A stretch of 64,000 nucleotides of DNA from JAJRVM01 sp041752115 (GTDB taxonomy: Bacteria > Planctomycetota > Planctomycetia > Pirellulales > Pirellulaceae), in the NCBI GenBank assembly GCA_041752115.1, contig JBGSHS010000196.1, positions 65,644 to 129,643 on the forward strand, in the 5' to 3' direction. The position numbers and the translations under genes were made by a program. Shown piece by piece: positions 55,122 to 64,000 of the stretch (its first letter is position 1; every line of letters starts with the position of its first letter). Below the pieces are notes generated by a model. The model was not told the DNA's origin. It saw only the letters and a list, made by a program, of their open reading frames with translations, and made no database searches.

Positions 55122-55542
55122 CCGGCCTGCGGTACGCCGATAGCGATTAATCGACGGGACTCATCCAAGGACACGCCCCTCCCTTGCGAGCGTTTGGTCT
55201 ACAATGTCCTTGGCCCGCACGACGCGGACTGAAAGCATGCATCTGACAGTCGAGGCGACGCGGTATCGATCGCTCGAAAGCCATGGCCGCCCGGATCGGG
55301 CATACTGGTGAGTTTCACGAAACAGCTTCATCCACAAGTCCGCGTCGGAAGGGTGCCCCGAGTCCATGCTGGCTGACGCAATCCAGCTGCGACTGCTACT
55401 GTTGCGGCTCCCCACTGGCGACAATGTGCTATTGGCTGGCTGGAAAAGCCCGGCGATCAACCAAGAGTTTGCTTGTACACGGGCGTGTCCGCCCAGGGAA
55501 CACGGCAGCCGGATCCTCGCACACTGGAGAGGCATCCTTATC

Positions 55543-56481
55543 ATGACGATCATCAGCGCCAGCAGAAGGACAGACATTCCTGCCTTCTACGCCGAGTGGT
55601 TCATTCGTCGGCTCCGGCAGGGCTATTGCACGGTCCCGAACCCTTACAATCGAAATCAAGTGAGCGTCGTCTCCCTGCGCCCGAAGGACGTGGATGTGAT
55701 CGTCTTCTGGACCCGCAACCCCCGGCCGCTGATGCGGTACCTCGACGAACTCGATACGCGCGGATACCGCTACTACTTCCAGTTCACGATACTCGGCTAC
55801 CCTCGTGACATCGACCACAAATCGCCCCCCAAGGCAACCGCGATCGAGACGTTTCGCGAACTGTCGCATCGGATTGGACCCCGTCGCGTCATCTGGCGCT
55901 ATGACCCGATCGTCTTCACCGAGTTGACTCCCGTGTCATTTCACCGCGACAACTTCCAGTGCATCGCCGAGTCGCTCAGGAACGCCACACTCAGGGCGGT
56001 CATCAGCATTGTGGACGTGTACCGCAAGACGGAGTCGCGGATGAGGGCCTTGAAAGGAACGCCGGCCGCTGTGCAGCCGCCCGATGCTACCCAATTCGAG
56101 GAACTAATGCGTGGAATGGCTCAATCGGCCCAAGAGAACGGCATGGACATCGTGAGTTGCGCCGAGGAGATCGACTTGCTCCCATTCGGCATCCGCCCGG
56201 GTAAGTGTGTAGACGATGAGGCGATCGCTGAGGCATTTGGCCTGGAAATCCTCCGTAAGAAGGACCCTGCCCAACGCGCTGCCTGCGGTTGCGTCGTAAG
56301 CCGTGACATCGGTATGTACGAGTCGTGCCTATACGGCTGTCAGTACTGCTACGCAACAAAGAGTTTTGACGGCGCACATGCGAACTTCGAGGCACACGAC
56401 CCCCATTCCCCCTCACTACTCGGCTGGCATGATCGGCCCCCAGAAGCGGCCGACTCGCCCGCAAATGGCCTCCCGAGTTGA
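55543..56481 (+). CDS. DUF1848 protein with radical-SAM-type cysteines
   Basis: 312 residues from the ATG at 55543 (GGAGAGG about 10 bases upstream; the longer frame from 55366 is unsupported). MTIISASRRTDIPAFY is the usual DUF1848 start. Near residue 265-280, CGCVVSRDIGMYESC runs into CLYGCQYC, giving a Cys-x3-Cys-x2-Cys like the iron-sulphur site of radical SAM enzymes, at the C-terminus as is usual for this family. Function unknown. Confidence 0.8.
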   Translation: MTIISASRRTDIPAFYAEWFIRRLRQGYCTVPNPYNRNQVSVVSLRPKDVDVIVFWTRNPRPLMRYLDELDTRGYRYYFQFTILGYPRDIDHKSPPKATAIETFRELSHRIGPRRVIWRYDPIVFTELTPVSFHRDNFQCIAESLRNATLRAVISIVDVYRKTESRMRALKGTPAAVQPPDATQFEELMRGMAQSAQENGMDIVSCAEEIDLLPFGIRPGKCVDDEAIAEAFGLEILRKKDPAQRAACGCVVSRDIGMYESCLYGCQYCYATKSFDGAHANFEAHDPHSPSLLGWHDRPPEAADSPANGLPS

Positions 56482-56777
56482 ATGGCTCATTGCCAATCAC
56501 ATCCACAATATGCGGCAGCGGCTCCATCGCGCGCACTCACCACTGCACCAACCGCTGAAAAGTGGCATTACGCCGCGTCATTTGTTACAGACATCTGACT
56601 GATTCGCTGGATCACGCCATGGCCCGGTCCGACGAAGTCGCCATGTTCGCATTTCGGCTCACGTCTCCCTTCCGGATCCGACGCGCGATTGCGTGATTTC
56701 AGTACCTTAACTCGTTATGCAACTATGTCGAGCACTCGAACCATATCCCGTACGACAATCATTTATAGGAGGTGAAT

Positions 56778-57041
56778 ATGTCCGAAAACAACAACAGACC
56801 CGTGCATCGTCTTCGTTACGGTAACGTCGTCGGCGCGGTGTGGGCCAACAACAGCCAGGCCGGATATTTCTACAACACAACGTTTTCGCACGTCTACAAG
56901 GACGGTGACCAGTGGGGTGATTCAAGTTCGTTTGAAGACCGCGACCTTCCTAACCTTGCGAAGGCTGCGGCAGACGTACATACGTGGATTCACCAACAAA
57001 AGGCGAATGCCGTGACAATCAACGGCAAGGATTCCACATAG
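56778..57041 (+). CDS. Small conserved protein, paralogue of the gene at 14267
   Basis: 87 residues from the ATG at 56778, chosen because a perfect AGGAGG lies 5 bases upstream; a GTG two codons earlier is also in frame. VVGAVWANNSQAGYFYNTTF and WGDSSSFEDRDLPNLAKAA match the gene at 14267-14557 over nearly the whole length. The two copies lie near opposite ends of the island. Function unknown. Confidence 0.7.
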   Translation: MSENNNRPVHRLRYGNVVGAVWANNSQAGYFYNTTFSHVYKDGDQWGDSSSFEDRDLPNLAKAAADVHTWIHQQKANAVTINGKDST

Positions 57042-59208
57042 ACGCTGCGGAAACGCCGAGTCGACGGACGAAGGGCACTCGCGGAGTACCGCCGTTTGAT
57101 TAGTTCTCCGAAGCGTGGTACCGTCTGCCATGTTGCAGGCGTGTTTCGGCCGTCTAATCAGTCGTAAGTGTCGGAATGAAGGTGTCGTCAAAAGCCCGCC
57201 GATGACATCCGCACGAGATCCGCCGGTGTTCTAGCTGTAGGGGCCGGACAACCCGAGGGAGTTGCCGGCCGAATCCACTCGCATCGGCGCACTGCTCCGC
57301 TTTGCACCTGGATGGACTCAATATCGTGTTCAACGTGAGTGAAGCAGCTGCGCCGCGGCAGGCAGGAGGCGACAATTGTTGTCCAGGATACGTAAGTGAT
57401 AGCACAAGCCTTCCTTCAAGGGTTCCTGCGCGACCGCGCATAGCGTTGCCGCGCAGCATCATGAATTGTGGCCGGTGCGTCCACACAAGTGGCTTTGAGT
57501 GCGAAGCCTGCACACAATACATCTGCCACCGCCCCACGCACATATCACCAAGCAATCCCGCATGCCCGCATTCGCCTGAATCCCGTTATCGAACAAGTTG
57601 TGCATGGGCTTCTTGAACCCCAGTCGTTTTCCTAGATCGATATTGCTGAACACTCGCGGCGAGGAGCCGACGGCCAGCTTGAAATCGTATTGGCTGTGTG
57701 TCGTCTGAGCATTTGACTCGCCAACGTGACCAACCACAAGTCACCGAACGGTCTTGCCAACAGACCGCTCCCGATTATCGCCCGGTTGCCATTGAAGTCG
57801 AGCATTACTGCGATCGATCGCGATTTGAAGTGTGAAAGATAGCATCACGCCGCTACCGACGCATGGCCCATGTTGGGCTATTTTATGAAATCTCTTCATC
57901 AACGCCCTGCACCGTGTCGGGCGCATCGTCCCGAATTACGGTGGAACAGCTCATTTACGCCTGAAAGAAAGGAGAATGCTTTACAGCCAATATGTGACAA
58001 GGTTGTGGCATAGCGGGGCACGGTACGCCAGGGTAATCGAGAAAAACAATAGCGATCAGCGCGTTCTGCACGCTTACGTGCGGCTAACGCAGAAGCGCTT
58101 CCCCAGTCGTCGCAAAAGTTCAGAACTGGCGAAGATGTCTTATTATGGCGAGGACTGTTTCGGGAAGATATCAAGGTATGTGTAATTCGTGGTGAGACTG
58201 GCGCAAGCCCTCTCTCTTAGAACGTTCAAGACACGAATACGACTCGCGTAGATCTGCGCGTGCTGCACAAAGCCACAATCCAGCAACACAGGTGCTAAAG
58301 GACGCGTGTTTCTTCATGCGCGTACACTACACCACCGAACGCAAGTCGTGAAGAACATATACGACGTATTACTCGAAGGGCTCTGACGTGCGGTGGCCGA
58401 GACGGTATCACAGCGCGCAATGCCGTACGCGAAAGCGGTCGACGCGAACCCGCAAGAAACTCGCTGCTCAAATTGCCGGAAATGAGCACCGACATCCATC
58501 GTGCATTGGAAAAGTGTTGACGGAAAAAATGCGCGCACAAGAAACAGCCGCTCATCCGCACTGGACGACGATCGCATGTTTACACCCGATGGGGATACGT
58601 CGACACACATCATGCGGCTGCACAGTCACCTCGCGGAAGTGTTTGCGTGGCAAGATCTTATGCCGTCGACCAACGTCTGTTGACTTCCACAGTGACGCGC
58701 CCAAATCGATACGACTGTGACCGAAAAGTGCCTCGTTTCTGCGTGTTGCCGTCAAAATGCGACTCTAACACCTGCGCACAGCTGCGTTAGTCAGCATACT
58801 AACTAGCAGAGCATCGAGAGTGGTTGCACAGGTGAGAATCATGCGAACTGCGGAATCGTGGGGCAAACGAGGATGTCCGCCGCATGCAGCAGAGGGTGAT
58901 CCAGACGAGAGCTGATACGCGTGATGGGCGCGCACGAAGAGTGCTGTACAAGAGCTGTGTGCATACTGCAACCACGCGAAGTGCCCAGTCGGTTCATAGT
59001 GGAACCGCCAATAGCCATTTCCTCACAGGACCTGAAGAAAGCGAATACTGGTGAAGAGGACCAAGAAGCCGAGGCGTTCCAATACTGAGATCCCGTCGGG
59101 GCTCTCGGTACAACAATCTCGCGATAGTTGGGGGACGCCTCGGCTTCTTGATCCTCGCCAAAACTTCGATCGGAACTCTAGGGCATCAACCTAACGGAAG
59201 CTCCTATT
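57042..59208. other. Gene-poor 2.2-kb stretch
   Basis: Only short frames, none with recognised domains or convincing ribosome-binding sites. Its right end holds the long inverted repeat at 59056-59156. Possibly decayed mobile DNA, or a home for RNA genes I cannot identify. Confidence 0.4.
59056..59156. repeat. 22-bp inverted repeat upstream of the excisionase-like gene
   Basis: Arms at 59056-59077 and 59135-59156 match at 21 of 22 positions (core AAGAAGCCGAGGCGT), with a 57-base loop. It lies just upstream of the excisionase-like gene. It could be an operator, a recombination site or the stem of a transcript. Confidence 0.55.
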
Positions 59209-59655
59209 GTGACTCGACGACTGCCAGTTCATCAACCTGCCGATGCCGAACGTACGTCCCACGTGCGTAACGTGGCGGCCTCGCTCGGAGAGGCAACCTC
59301 CGCAGGCGATTCCGGCCAATTGATGAGCTTTGAGGACGCCCTCGACTACCTTAAGATGTCAGACCGCAGTCTCAGAAAGATTGTTCAGCGGTCCAAGGAG
59401 CAACTCGTGGGCAAATGCGTGGCGGGACCGACCATTTGCTTTTGCCAGATTCATGCCAAGGGCGCCATCAAGTTCCGCCGTGAATGGCTAGACGATTTCA
59501 TCCGTAGATATACGCACAACCCGCATGCGGCAGCTCGGCGACCGCCCGAAGTCCGTCGGTCGAAGACCCACGAAAGCGGAGAAGTCGGCTTCGGATTTTC
59601 TGACGGAACTGCAGAACCCAGTCTCGGGTTTGACTCGGACCTATATGACCTCTGA
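59209..59655 (+). CDS. Helix-turn-helix excisionase-like protein
   Basis: A 148-residue protein with a GTG start (GGAAG ~10 bases before). Residues ~38-100 (MSFEDALDYLKMSDRSLRKI, later AIKFRREWLDDFIRR) match the MerR-like helix-turn-helix of AlpA/excisionase proteins. It converges on the integrase gene, one base apart, as in many integration modules. The C-terminal ~45 residues are a basic tail. Confidence 0.65.
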   Translation: MTRRLPVHQPADAERTSHVRNVAASLGEATSAGDSGQLMSFEDALDYLKMSDRSLRKIVQRSKEQLVGKCVAGPTICFCQIHAKGAIKFRREWLDDFIRRYTHNPHAAARRPPEVRRSKTHESGEVGFGFSDGTAEPSLGFDSDLYDL

Positions 59656-59656
59656 G

Positions 59657-60868
59657 TCAGGCCATCGCCCAGAGCGCCTCATTCATGCTCTCCGTCCACT
59701 TCAAGTAGTGGTCGCGGCAGATCTGCACACTGTTGCCCATCAGTTGGGCGAGAATCTCGATCGGCACGGGCTTTCCGGTCCAATATCCCTGCAACATCCG
59801 CTTGGCGTAGGTGTGTCGCGTGCTGTACATGCATAAGTCCGGATCGAAGTCGATCCGCGTCCCTTCCTTTTTCATCTTCTGCTCGACCCGTTTGACGAGT
59901 TCCCGGAAGCGTCGACGGAAGTTGTTTGCCTGCCAGGGCTCCCCATTGAACGAGCGGAATACCGGCCCATCGGGATATTTCTCCATTTGGCTGCGAGTAA
60001 TGCGAATAATCTCCGGGTCCGTGATGCGAAACACGCGAAGCTTCCTGTTCTTCGACTCGTGTGGCTGAAAGACCCACTCCATACGCTCCCCAAGGTCTTT
60101 GACGTGCTTCCTGGTGAGGTGAGCGTACTCCGCGAAATAGCGTGCCCCCGTACGAATGCAGACTTTGATGGCCATGGCCATGGCGTCGTTGGCTTCCGCG
60201 ACAAAAATGGTCTCCTGCTCGGGTGTGATATACGTGGCGCGGCTTCGAGAACGTGGCACCGAGTATTTGCTGATGCGATTCTCCGCGATCAACCCGCTCT
60301 TCTTGGCGTAGCTGAACGCTCGTTTGACGGCTTGGATCCGGTTACGCCTGGAACCCTTCCAGGTCTTGTGGGCGCGCAACCATTCGTCAATGTGCAGCGG
60401 GATGAAGTCGGCGGCGTCCATCCTCCCGTACCCTGGATGGATCCGCGCCGTTTGGGCCTCCTTCTTTCGCTCTACGGTCATCGGCTTGGGTTTTCCGTCT
60501 TTGGCCCGGAACCGACTTGGAAGCCCGTAGCACAAATCGAAGAGAGCATCCGCCCGCCCGAGGAAAGTCTGTCGGGCTCCGTTTACACTTGCTTCCGCCA
60601 GGTAGACACGGCAGACCTCTTCGACCGTTACGGGGCCGTTCACGGGCCTGGTAGCCAAGGCCTTCCGAGCAGCCGCCTCGCACGCTTCTTTCCAGCATGC
60701 ATGGGACGCCGCCACCTGCTCGTCCGGTGTGCCTTTGTCCTTGATGCGCGAGCCGTCCGGAAAGAGCAGTGGGACCATGCCCTTTCCGTCGTTCGCATAC
60801 CAACCACGACCACTCCGGTAGAAATACCCTCGATTGCGACCCCTCCGCTTTCTTCCTAGCTTTCCCAT
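59657..60868 (-). CDS. Tyrosine-type site-specific integrase
   Basis: A 403-residue recombinase. The N-terminal basic region and SAM-like domain (VEEVCRVYLAEASVNGA) are followed by the catalytic domain: the first Arg in RTGARYFEYAHL-type sequence (here IRTGARYFAEYAHL), Lys in HESKNRKLR, YSTRHTYAKRM as box II and the nucleophile Tyr in DHYLKW. The usual His of box II is Tyr here, as in several planctomycete integrases that I recall. It lies 255 bases left of tRNA-Arg and likely inserted the element. Confidence 0.85.
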   Translation of the reverse strand: MGKLGRKRRGRNRGYFYRSGRGWYANDGKGMVPLLFPDGSRIKDKGTPDEQVAASHACWKEACEAAARKALATRPVNGPVTVEEVCRVYLAEASVNGARQTFLGRADALFDLCYGLPSRFRAKDGKPKPMTVERKKEAQTARIHPGYGRMDAADFIPLHIDEWLRAHKTWKGSRRNRIQAVKRAFSYAKKSGLIAENRISKYSVPRSRSRATYITPEQETIFVAEANDAMAMAIKVCIRTGARYFAEYAHLTRKHVKDLGERMEWVFQPHESKNRKLRVFRITDPEIIRITRSQMEKYPDGPVFRSFNGEPWQANNFRRRFRELVKRVEQKMKKEGTRIDFDPDLCMYSTRHTYAKRMLQGYWTGKPVPIEILAQLMGNSVQICRDHYLKWTESMNEALWAMA

Positions 60869-60946
60869 ACCAACCTCCTCACGGCAGGTCTACCGGACAC
60901 GGTGAAGCACGGATATAATGACTATCACTTATTGGCCGCAACCAAG

Positions 60947-60975
60947 GGCGGCCGCAAGGAGCGTTATGGGCCGCC
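60947..60975. repeat. Inverted repeat near the integrase promoter
   Basis: GGCGGCC (60947-60953) and GGCCGCC (60969-60975) with a 15-base spacer, in the region between integrase and tRNA-Arg. Possibly an operator or part of the attachment region. Confidence 0.3.
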
Positions 60976-61123
60976 TGAGTTCTGAAAAGTTCGGTTTTTG
61001 GACTTACGTCGAGGAATCGGCGTCGGTGTTGGTAGCGGGAGTTGCAGTTTTCTGCCACTTTTTTCTGCCAACGGCCTCAACATAACGCGAAAAGACCTAT
61101 TTTTCAAGGGTTTTTTGCAGCGC

Positions 61124-61197
61124 GTCCCCGTAGCCCAATTGGACAGAGCGTCGGCCTCCGGAGCCGAAGGTTAGAGGTTCGAGCCCTCTCGGGGATA
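61124..61197 (+). tRNA. tRNA-Arg, anticodon CCG
   Basis: A 74-base tRNA: acceptor stem GTCCCCG with CGGGGAT, the anticodon arm GGCCTCCGGAGCC with the CTCCGGA loop (anticodon CCG, reading codon CGG), TTCGAGCC in the T-arm and A as discriminator. CCA is not encoded. It lies next to the integrase and is a candidate attachment site. Confidence 0.9.
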
Positions 61198-61215
61198 CTT
61201 TTCCACTCTCGCCCT

Positions 61216-61240
61216 AAGTGCCGTCCTCACGGCACTTTCT
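61216..61240 (+). terminator. Terminator hairpin after tRNA-Arg
   Basis: A perfect 9-base stem (AAGTGCCGT with ACGGCACTT, loop CCTC) followed by TTCT, 19 bases after the tRNA. Confidence 0.7.
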
Positions 61241-61247
61241 GTCACGC

Positions 61248-61270
61248 AAAGCCCAACCCGGTCGGGCTTT
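61248..61270. terminator. Second hairpin, possibly bidirectional terminator
   Basis: AAAGCCC (61248-61254) and GGGCTTT (61264-61270) form a 7-base stem with A and T runs on both sides, directly after the first hairpin. Confidence 0.6.
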
Positions 61271-62018
61271 ATGCCACCTGCCGGGTAGCTGTCTCCGGTG
61301 CAAATCGCGCCCTGTCAGTGCAAAAAGCGGACAGCTTGCTGACACCACTGGGAGCACCTTTTGCCGCAGGTGAGCACCAGGGAGAGCACCACTCCGGAAT
61401 AACGTGGCCGTCGCCGATATCGGTCAACTCCATTACCGTCAACATGCCCAGGCTCAGCCAATATTTACCAACGGGTGGTCTATCTGCCACTCCAAATGCT
61501 TGTAGCTCTACCGCAAAGGCATACGAGTGACAGTCGCTATTTTGAGCCCGGATTTGGTCGTAACGTGTACCCCAGATGGCCACTTCGTCAAGGTGACGCG
61601 GCGACTGACACTTAGTCTGGTCAAATTCGGTTACAGTGGTGCACGACCCCATACCTCCGGCCTGCCGGTCACGGGACCTAGCGCTCATACTTCGCCGCTA
61701 TCGTAGAACGAGGTTCTCTCCCGACCGACTTATAAGACGATCGTATCTCGCCTGCGCGACGTGTAATAGACCTGCGGCGCTCTCGACCTCGCTCCGTGAA
61801 TGGAAGATATTAGCAGGGTGATGTACAGGACCCAGTATCTGCACCGAGCCGCAGGCGATTACCCCATGCAACGCCTCGACTTGCCGGAAGCTTGCGAACG
61901 AATCGCACTCGACAGACTAATTTCGCTACACTCAAAGCCTACATCCTTGCCCCTGTAACCAGACAGGATTGAGACCGCCTGTTTCCATAACGCTCGGCAC
62001 CAGAGAAATGAGGCAGAA
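61271..62018. other. Gene-free stretch before the phosphoesterase-NTPase gene
   Basis: About 750 bases with only short ORFs in conflicting frames. It should hold the promoter of the gene starting at 62019. The base composition drops toward AT at its right end. No repeat of the tRNA sequence was found by eye. Confidence 0.35.
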
Positions 62019-64000
62019 ATGCAAATTGCCCTAGTACACTTGAGTGATATCCACATCAGAGAGGACGAGCAGAAGAACCCCGTCTTGAGACGCGCCCACG
62101 CGATCTCACGCGCTGTCGTGGGGCTACAGGAAAGGCCATCGATGTGCCTGGTGATCGTGTCTGGCGACACGGCTTACTCGGGAAAGAGCGAGGAATACGA
62201 ACTAGCAGTTCAACTGTTTGACACAATAACACATCAGCTTGCCGACCACTTTGGTCCCCAACAAGTGAAACTCGTTGTCGTGCCCGGCAATCATGATTGC
62301 GATTTTTCTACCGAAGATCAAACCCGTGCATTCATCCTTGACGGCATTCGCAAGTCATCGCTTTCCGACGAATCTGCGCTGATACTCTGCCAACACGTAC
62401 AGGCTAACTACCGGACATTTGCTGCCACACTTTCCTCCCAATGTAAGGGCATAGAAGTACTTGCTCTCACCGATTGGTGCAGCACGAGTTCCGTGTCGAT
62501 AGCTGGACAAGAAATACTCCTACAACTTCTGAACACTGCTTGGTGCTCCAAACTGCATGAGCGGCAGGGTGAAATCGTCTTCCCGGTTGAAATGTGGCGT
62601 GAAAAATCTCCATGCACAGCTTCACCTGCGGTTGTCATATCGGTTTTGCATCATCCTTACAATTGGTTTGACGCCGACAACGCTAGGTTCTTGCGCACTG
62701 CTCTGGAGCACGCGAGCGACGTAATCATTACCGGGCACGAACATGCCGCTACATTCTACAGCAAACACTCAAACGGGGCAGAAGCACTCGAGTACGTCGA
62801 AGGCGGAGTACTTCAAGACAAAGACAACGCACTTGATAGTACCTTCAACATAGTGCTTATCGATACGGACAATCAGACACAGGAATGCCGCACATTTCTT
62901 TGGAATGACACCGAAACGAGGTACGCGACAACACGAGCCTTGCCGCCAAGTGCCTTTCAACGCAATAACGGCAGATTGCGGGCGGCCTTTCCATTTACAG
63001 CTACGTTTGACAGCTGGCTAGACGACCCTGGAGCCAACTTTCGACATCCGCGAAAACGTGCCTTAGTGCTCCAAGACTTCTTCGTGTATCCGGACTTACG
63101 GGAAATTACGTACGAGGATTCTCTTGAACAAGCCACGTTCATTAGAAGCAGTGACACGCTTGCAACAATCGTCAAGCATGAAAATGTCCTAATAATTGGT
63201 GCCGATGCCAGTGGTAAGACCGCTCTCGCCCGGTCCGTGTTGCGAGATTTTCGGCGCGAAGGGCGAATGCCGCTCTTTATTGACGGACACCGTGTGCGGC
63301 AAGTGCAGCACAAACCCTTGCTTCGCCTACTGTCTGAAATGGTGTCCGAACAGTACGGCAACGATGTTGTAGAACAGTATTGGCAATTGGAAAAGTCGAT
63401 GCGGGTTGTCGTTCTGGATGACTACCACAGCATGCCCCTGAACGAAAACGGCCGATCTGAGTTACTCACGTGGCTTGTCGAACGGTTTGGTGCGATGGTC
63501 GTATTAGCAGGGGATGAGGTGCGGTTCGAAGAGCTAACCAAAGAGCGACAGGAAGGAATAGCTCTTTGGGATCTGAAACACCTTGAAATACTGGAGATGG
63601 GGTTTGTGCTTCGCAGTAAGTTGATACGACGATGGCACGCGCTCGGTGTCGAACAAACGGCCTCTGAGGTTGATCTTCAGCAGAAACTGAATCGGACAGA
63701 AAACCAGATCAACGCACTTCTTGGCGAGCAGTTTATGCCGGCATATCCGCTATTTGTGCTTGTAGTGCTACAGCAATTGGAAATACAAGATCACATAGTA
63801 GCTACAACAGGAAACGTCGGGTACCTGTATGAAGCATTGATTCTTCGGTGTTTGCATGAATCGATCACACGCGATAATGACGTTGACACGAACAAGAACT
63901 ACTTGGCAGAGTTTGCATGGAATCTCTTCAAAGGAGAAAGCGTGCGAATCGGTCGTGCACAGATGGTGTTGTGGCACAATCAGTACTGTCAAGAGTATCA
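62019..64000 (+). CDS. Calcineurin-like phosphoesterase fused to a P-loop NTPase, 3' partial
   Basis: The frame is open from the ATG at 62019 (GAGG ~6 bases upstream) to the window edge, 660 residues so far. All metallophosphoesterase motifs are present: Asp10 and His12 in SDIHIR, Asp50 in SGDTA, GNHD at 90-93, LHHPYNWF near 210 and GHEH at 239-242. After a linker a P-loop GADASGKT (394-401) and Walker B VVVLDDYHS (Asp467-468) begin a STAND/NACHT-like NTPase; the following region (LWDLKHLEILEMG, RRWHALGVE) fits a winged-helix segment. Codon use is visibly more AT-rich than in its neighbours. Layout is that of a defence protein with a nuclease-like or phosphodiesterase effector; the sensor lies beyond the window. 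Confidence 0.8.
   Translation, partial: MQIALVHLSDIHIREDEQKNPVLRRAHAISRAVVGLQERPSMCLVIVSGDTAYSGKSEEYELAVQLFDTITHQLADHFGPQQVKLVVVPGNHDCDFSTEDQTRAFILDGIRKSSLSDESALILCQHVQANYRTFAATLSSQCKGIEVLALTDWCSTSSVSIAGQEILLQLLNTAWCSKLHERQGEIVFPVEMWREKSPCTASPAVVISVLHHPYNWFDADNARFLRTALEHASDVIITGHEHAATFYSKHSNGAEALEYVEGGVLQDKDNALDSTFNIVLIDTDNQTQECRTFLWNDTETRYATTRALPPSAFQRNNGRLRAAFPFTATFDSWLDDPGANFRHPRKRALVLQDFFVYPDLREITYEDSLEQATFIRSSDTLATIVKHENVLIIGADASGKTALARSVLRDFRREGRMPLFIDGHRVRQVQHKPLLRLLSEMVSEQYGNDVVEQYWQLEKSMRVVVLDDYHSMPLNENGRSELLTWLVERFGAMVVLAGDEVRFEELTKERQEGIALWDLKHLEILEMGFVLRSKLIRRWHALGVEQTASEVDLQQKLNRTENQINALLGEQFMPAYPLFVLVVLQQLEIQDHIVATTGNVGYLYEALILRCLHESITRDNDVDTNKNYLAEFAWNLFKGESVRIGRAQMVLWHNQYCQEY

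Noticed and set aside
59056..59156. Possible insertion sequence ends
   Set aside because: Arms are only 57 bases apart, leaving no room for a transposase; no target duplication seen.

Overview
The window looks like a planctomycete-type bacterial genome: GC-rich, with arsenosugar-type glycosyltransferases, a DUF932 protein, a plasmid-style Rep with ParA and a small DNA-binding partner, and several families I recall mainly from Planctomycetes. The taxon is an inference from gene content. No rRNA, CRISPR array or intact insertion sequence was seen.

Bases 1-12,500 look like ordinary chromosome. They hold a channel/G3E-GTPase fusion cut by the left edge, an operon of a transglutaminase-like protein and two DUF2064/GT2 glycosyltransferases of the arsenosugar type, a STAS protein, a Crp/Fnr regulator, membrane and lipoprotein genes, a rhodanese, a GT87-like membrane glycosyltransferase and a SpoIIE-type phosphatase. 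One gene (6826-7335, minus) joins an anti-sigma-like half to the tail of a peroxiredoxin.

Bases 12,600-61,200 look like a mobile island. The left part carries a strongly folded intergenic segment (12,660-12,825), a DUF932 gene, small genes, a radical SAM gene and a pseudogene scrap. The middle carries a replication initiator and divergent parA/partner genes (39.4-42.4 kb) next to a hairpin-rich gene-free stretch. The right end carries an excisionase-like gene, a tyrosine integrase and tRNA-Arg(CCG). Between these lie many defence genes: (a) a minus-strand chain at 17.1-32.2 kb of HTH-SNF2 helicase (with an in-frame TAA), a Gabija-like GajA/GajB pair, a DUF1156 methyltransferase, a DUF1016 nuclease and a DUF499 ATPase; (b) a short type II CBASS operon (CD-NTase, E2-like protein, patatin phospholipase); (c) an AlbA_2 (Schlafen-type) protein; (d) an about 1,819-residue Avs-like nuclease-STAND protein; (e) a ubiquitin-like module (Ubl-E2-like fusion, JAB-E1 fusion, DUF6527) divergent from a sigma-like factor, a small protein and an ImmA/IrrE-type protease.

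Right of the tRNA a gene of visibly lower GC encodes a calcineurin-like phosphoesterase joined to a P-loop NTPase and runs off the window. It is not in any system I can name. The best candidates for something undescribed are the ubiquitin-like module with its possible sigma/protease switch, the helicase-Gabija-methyltransferase composite operon, the phosphoesterase-NTPase protein and the hairpin array beside the replication gene.
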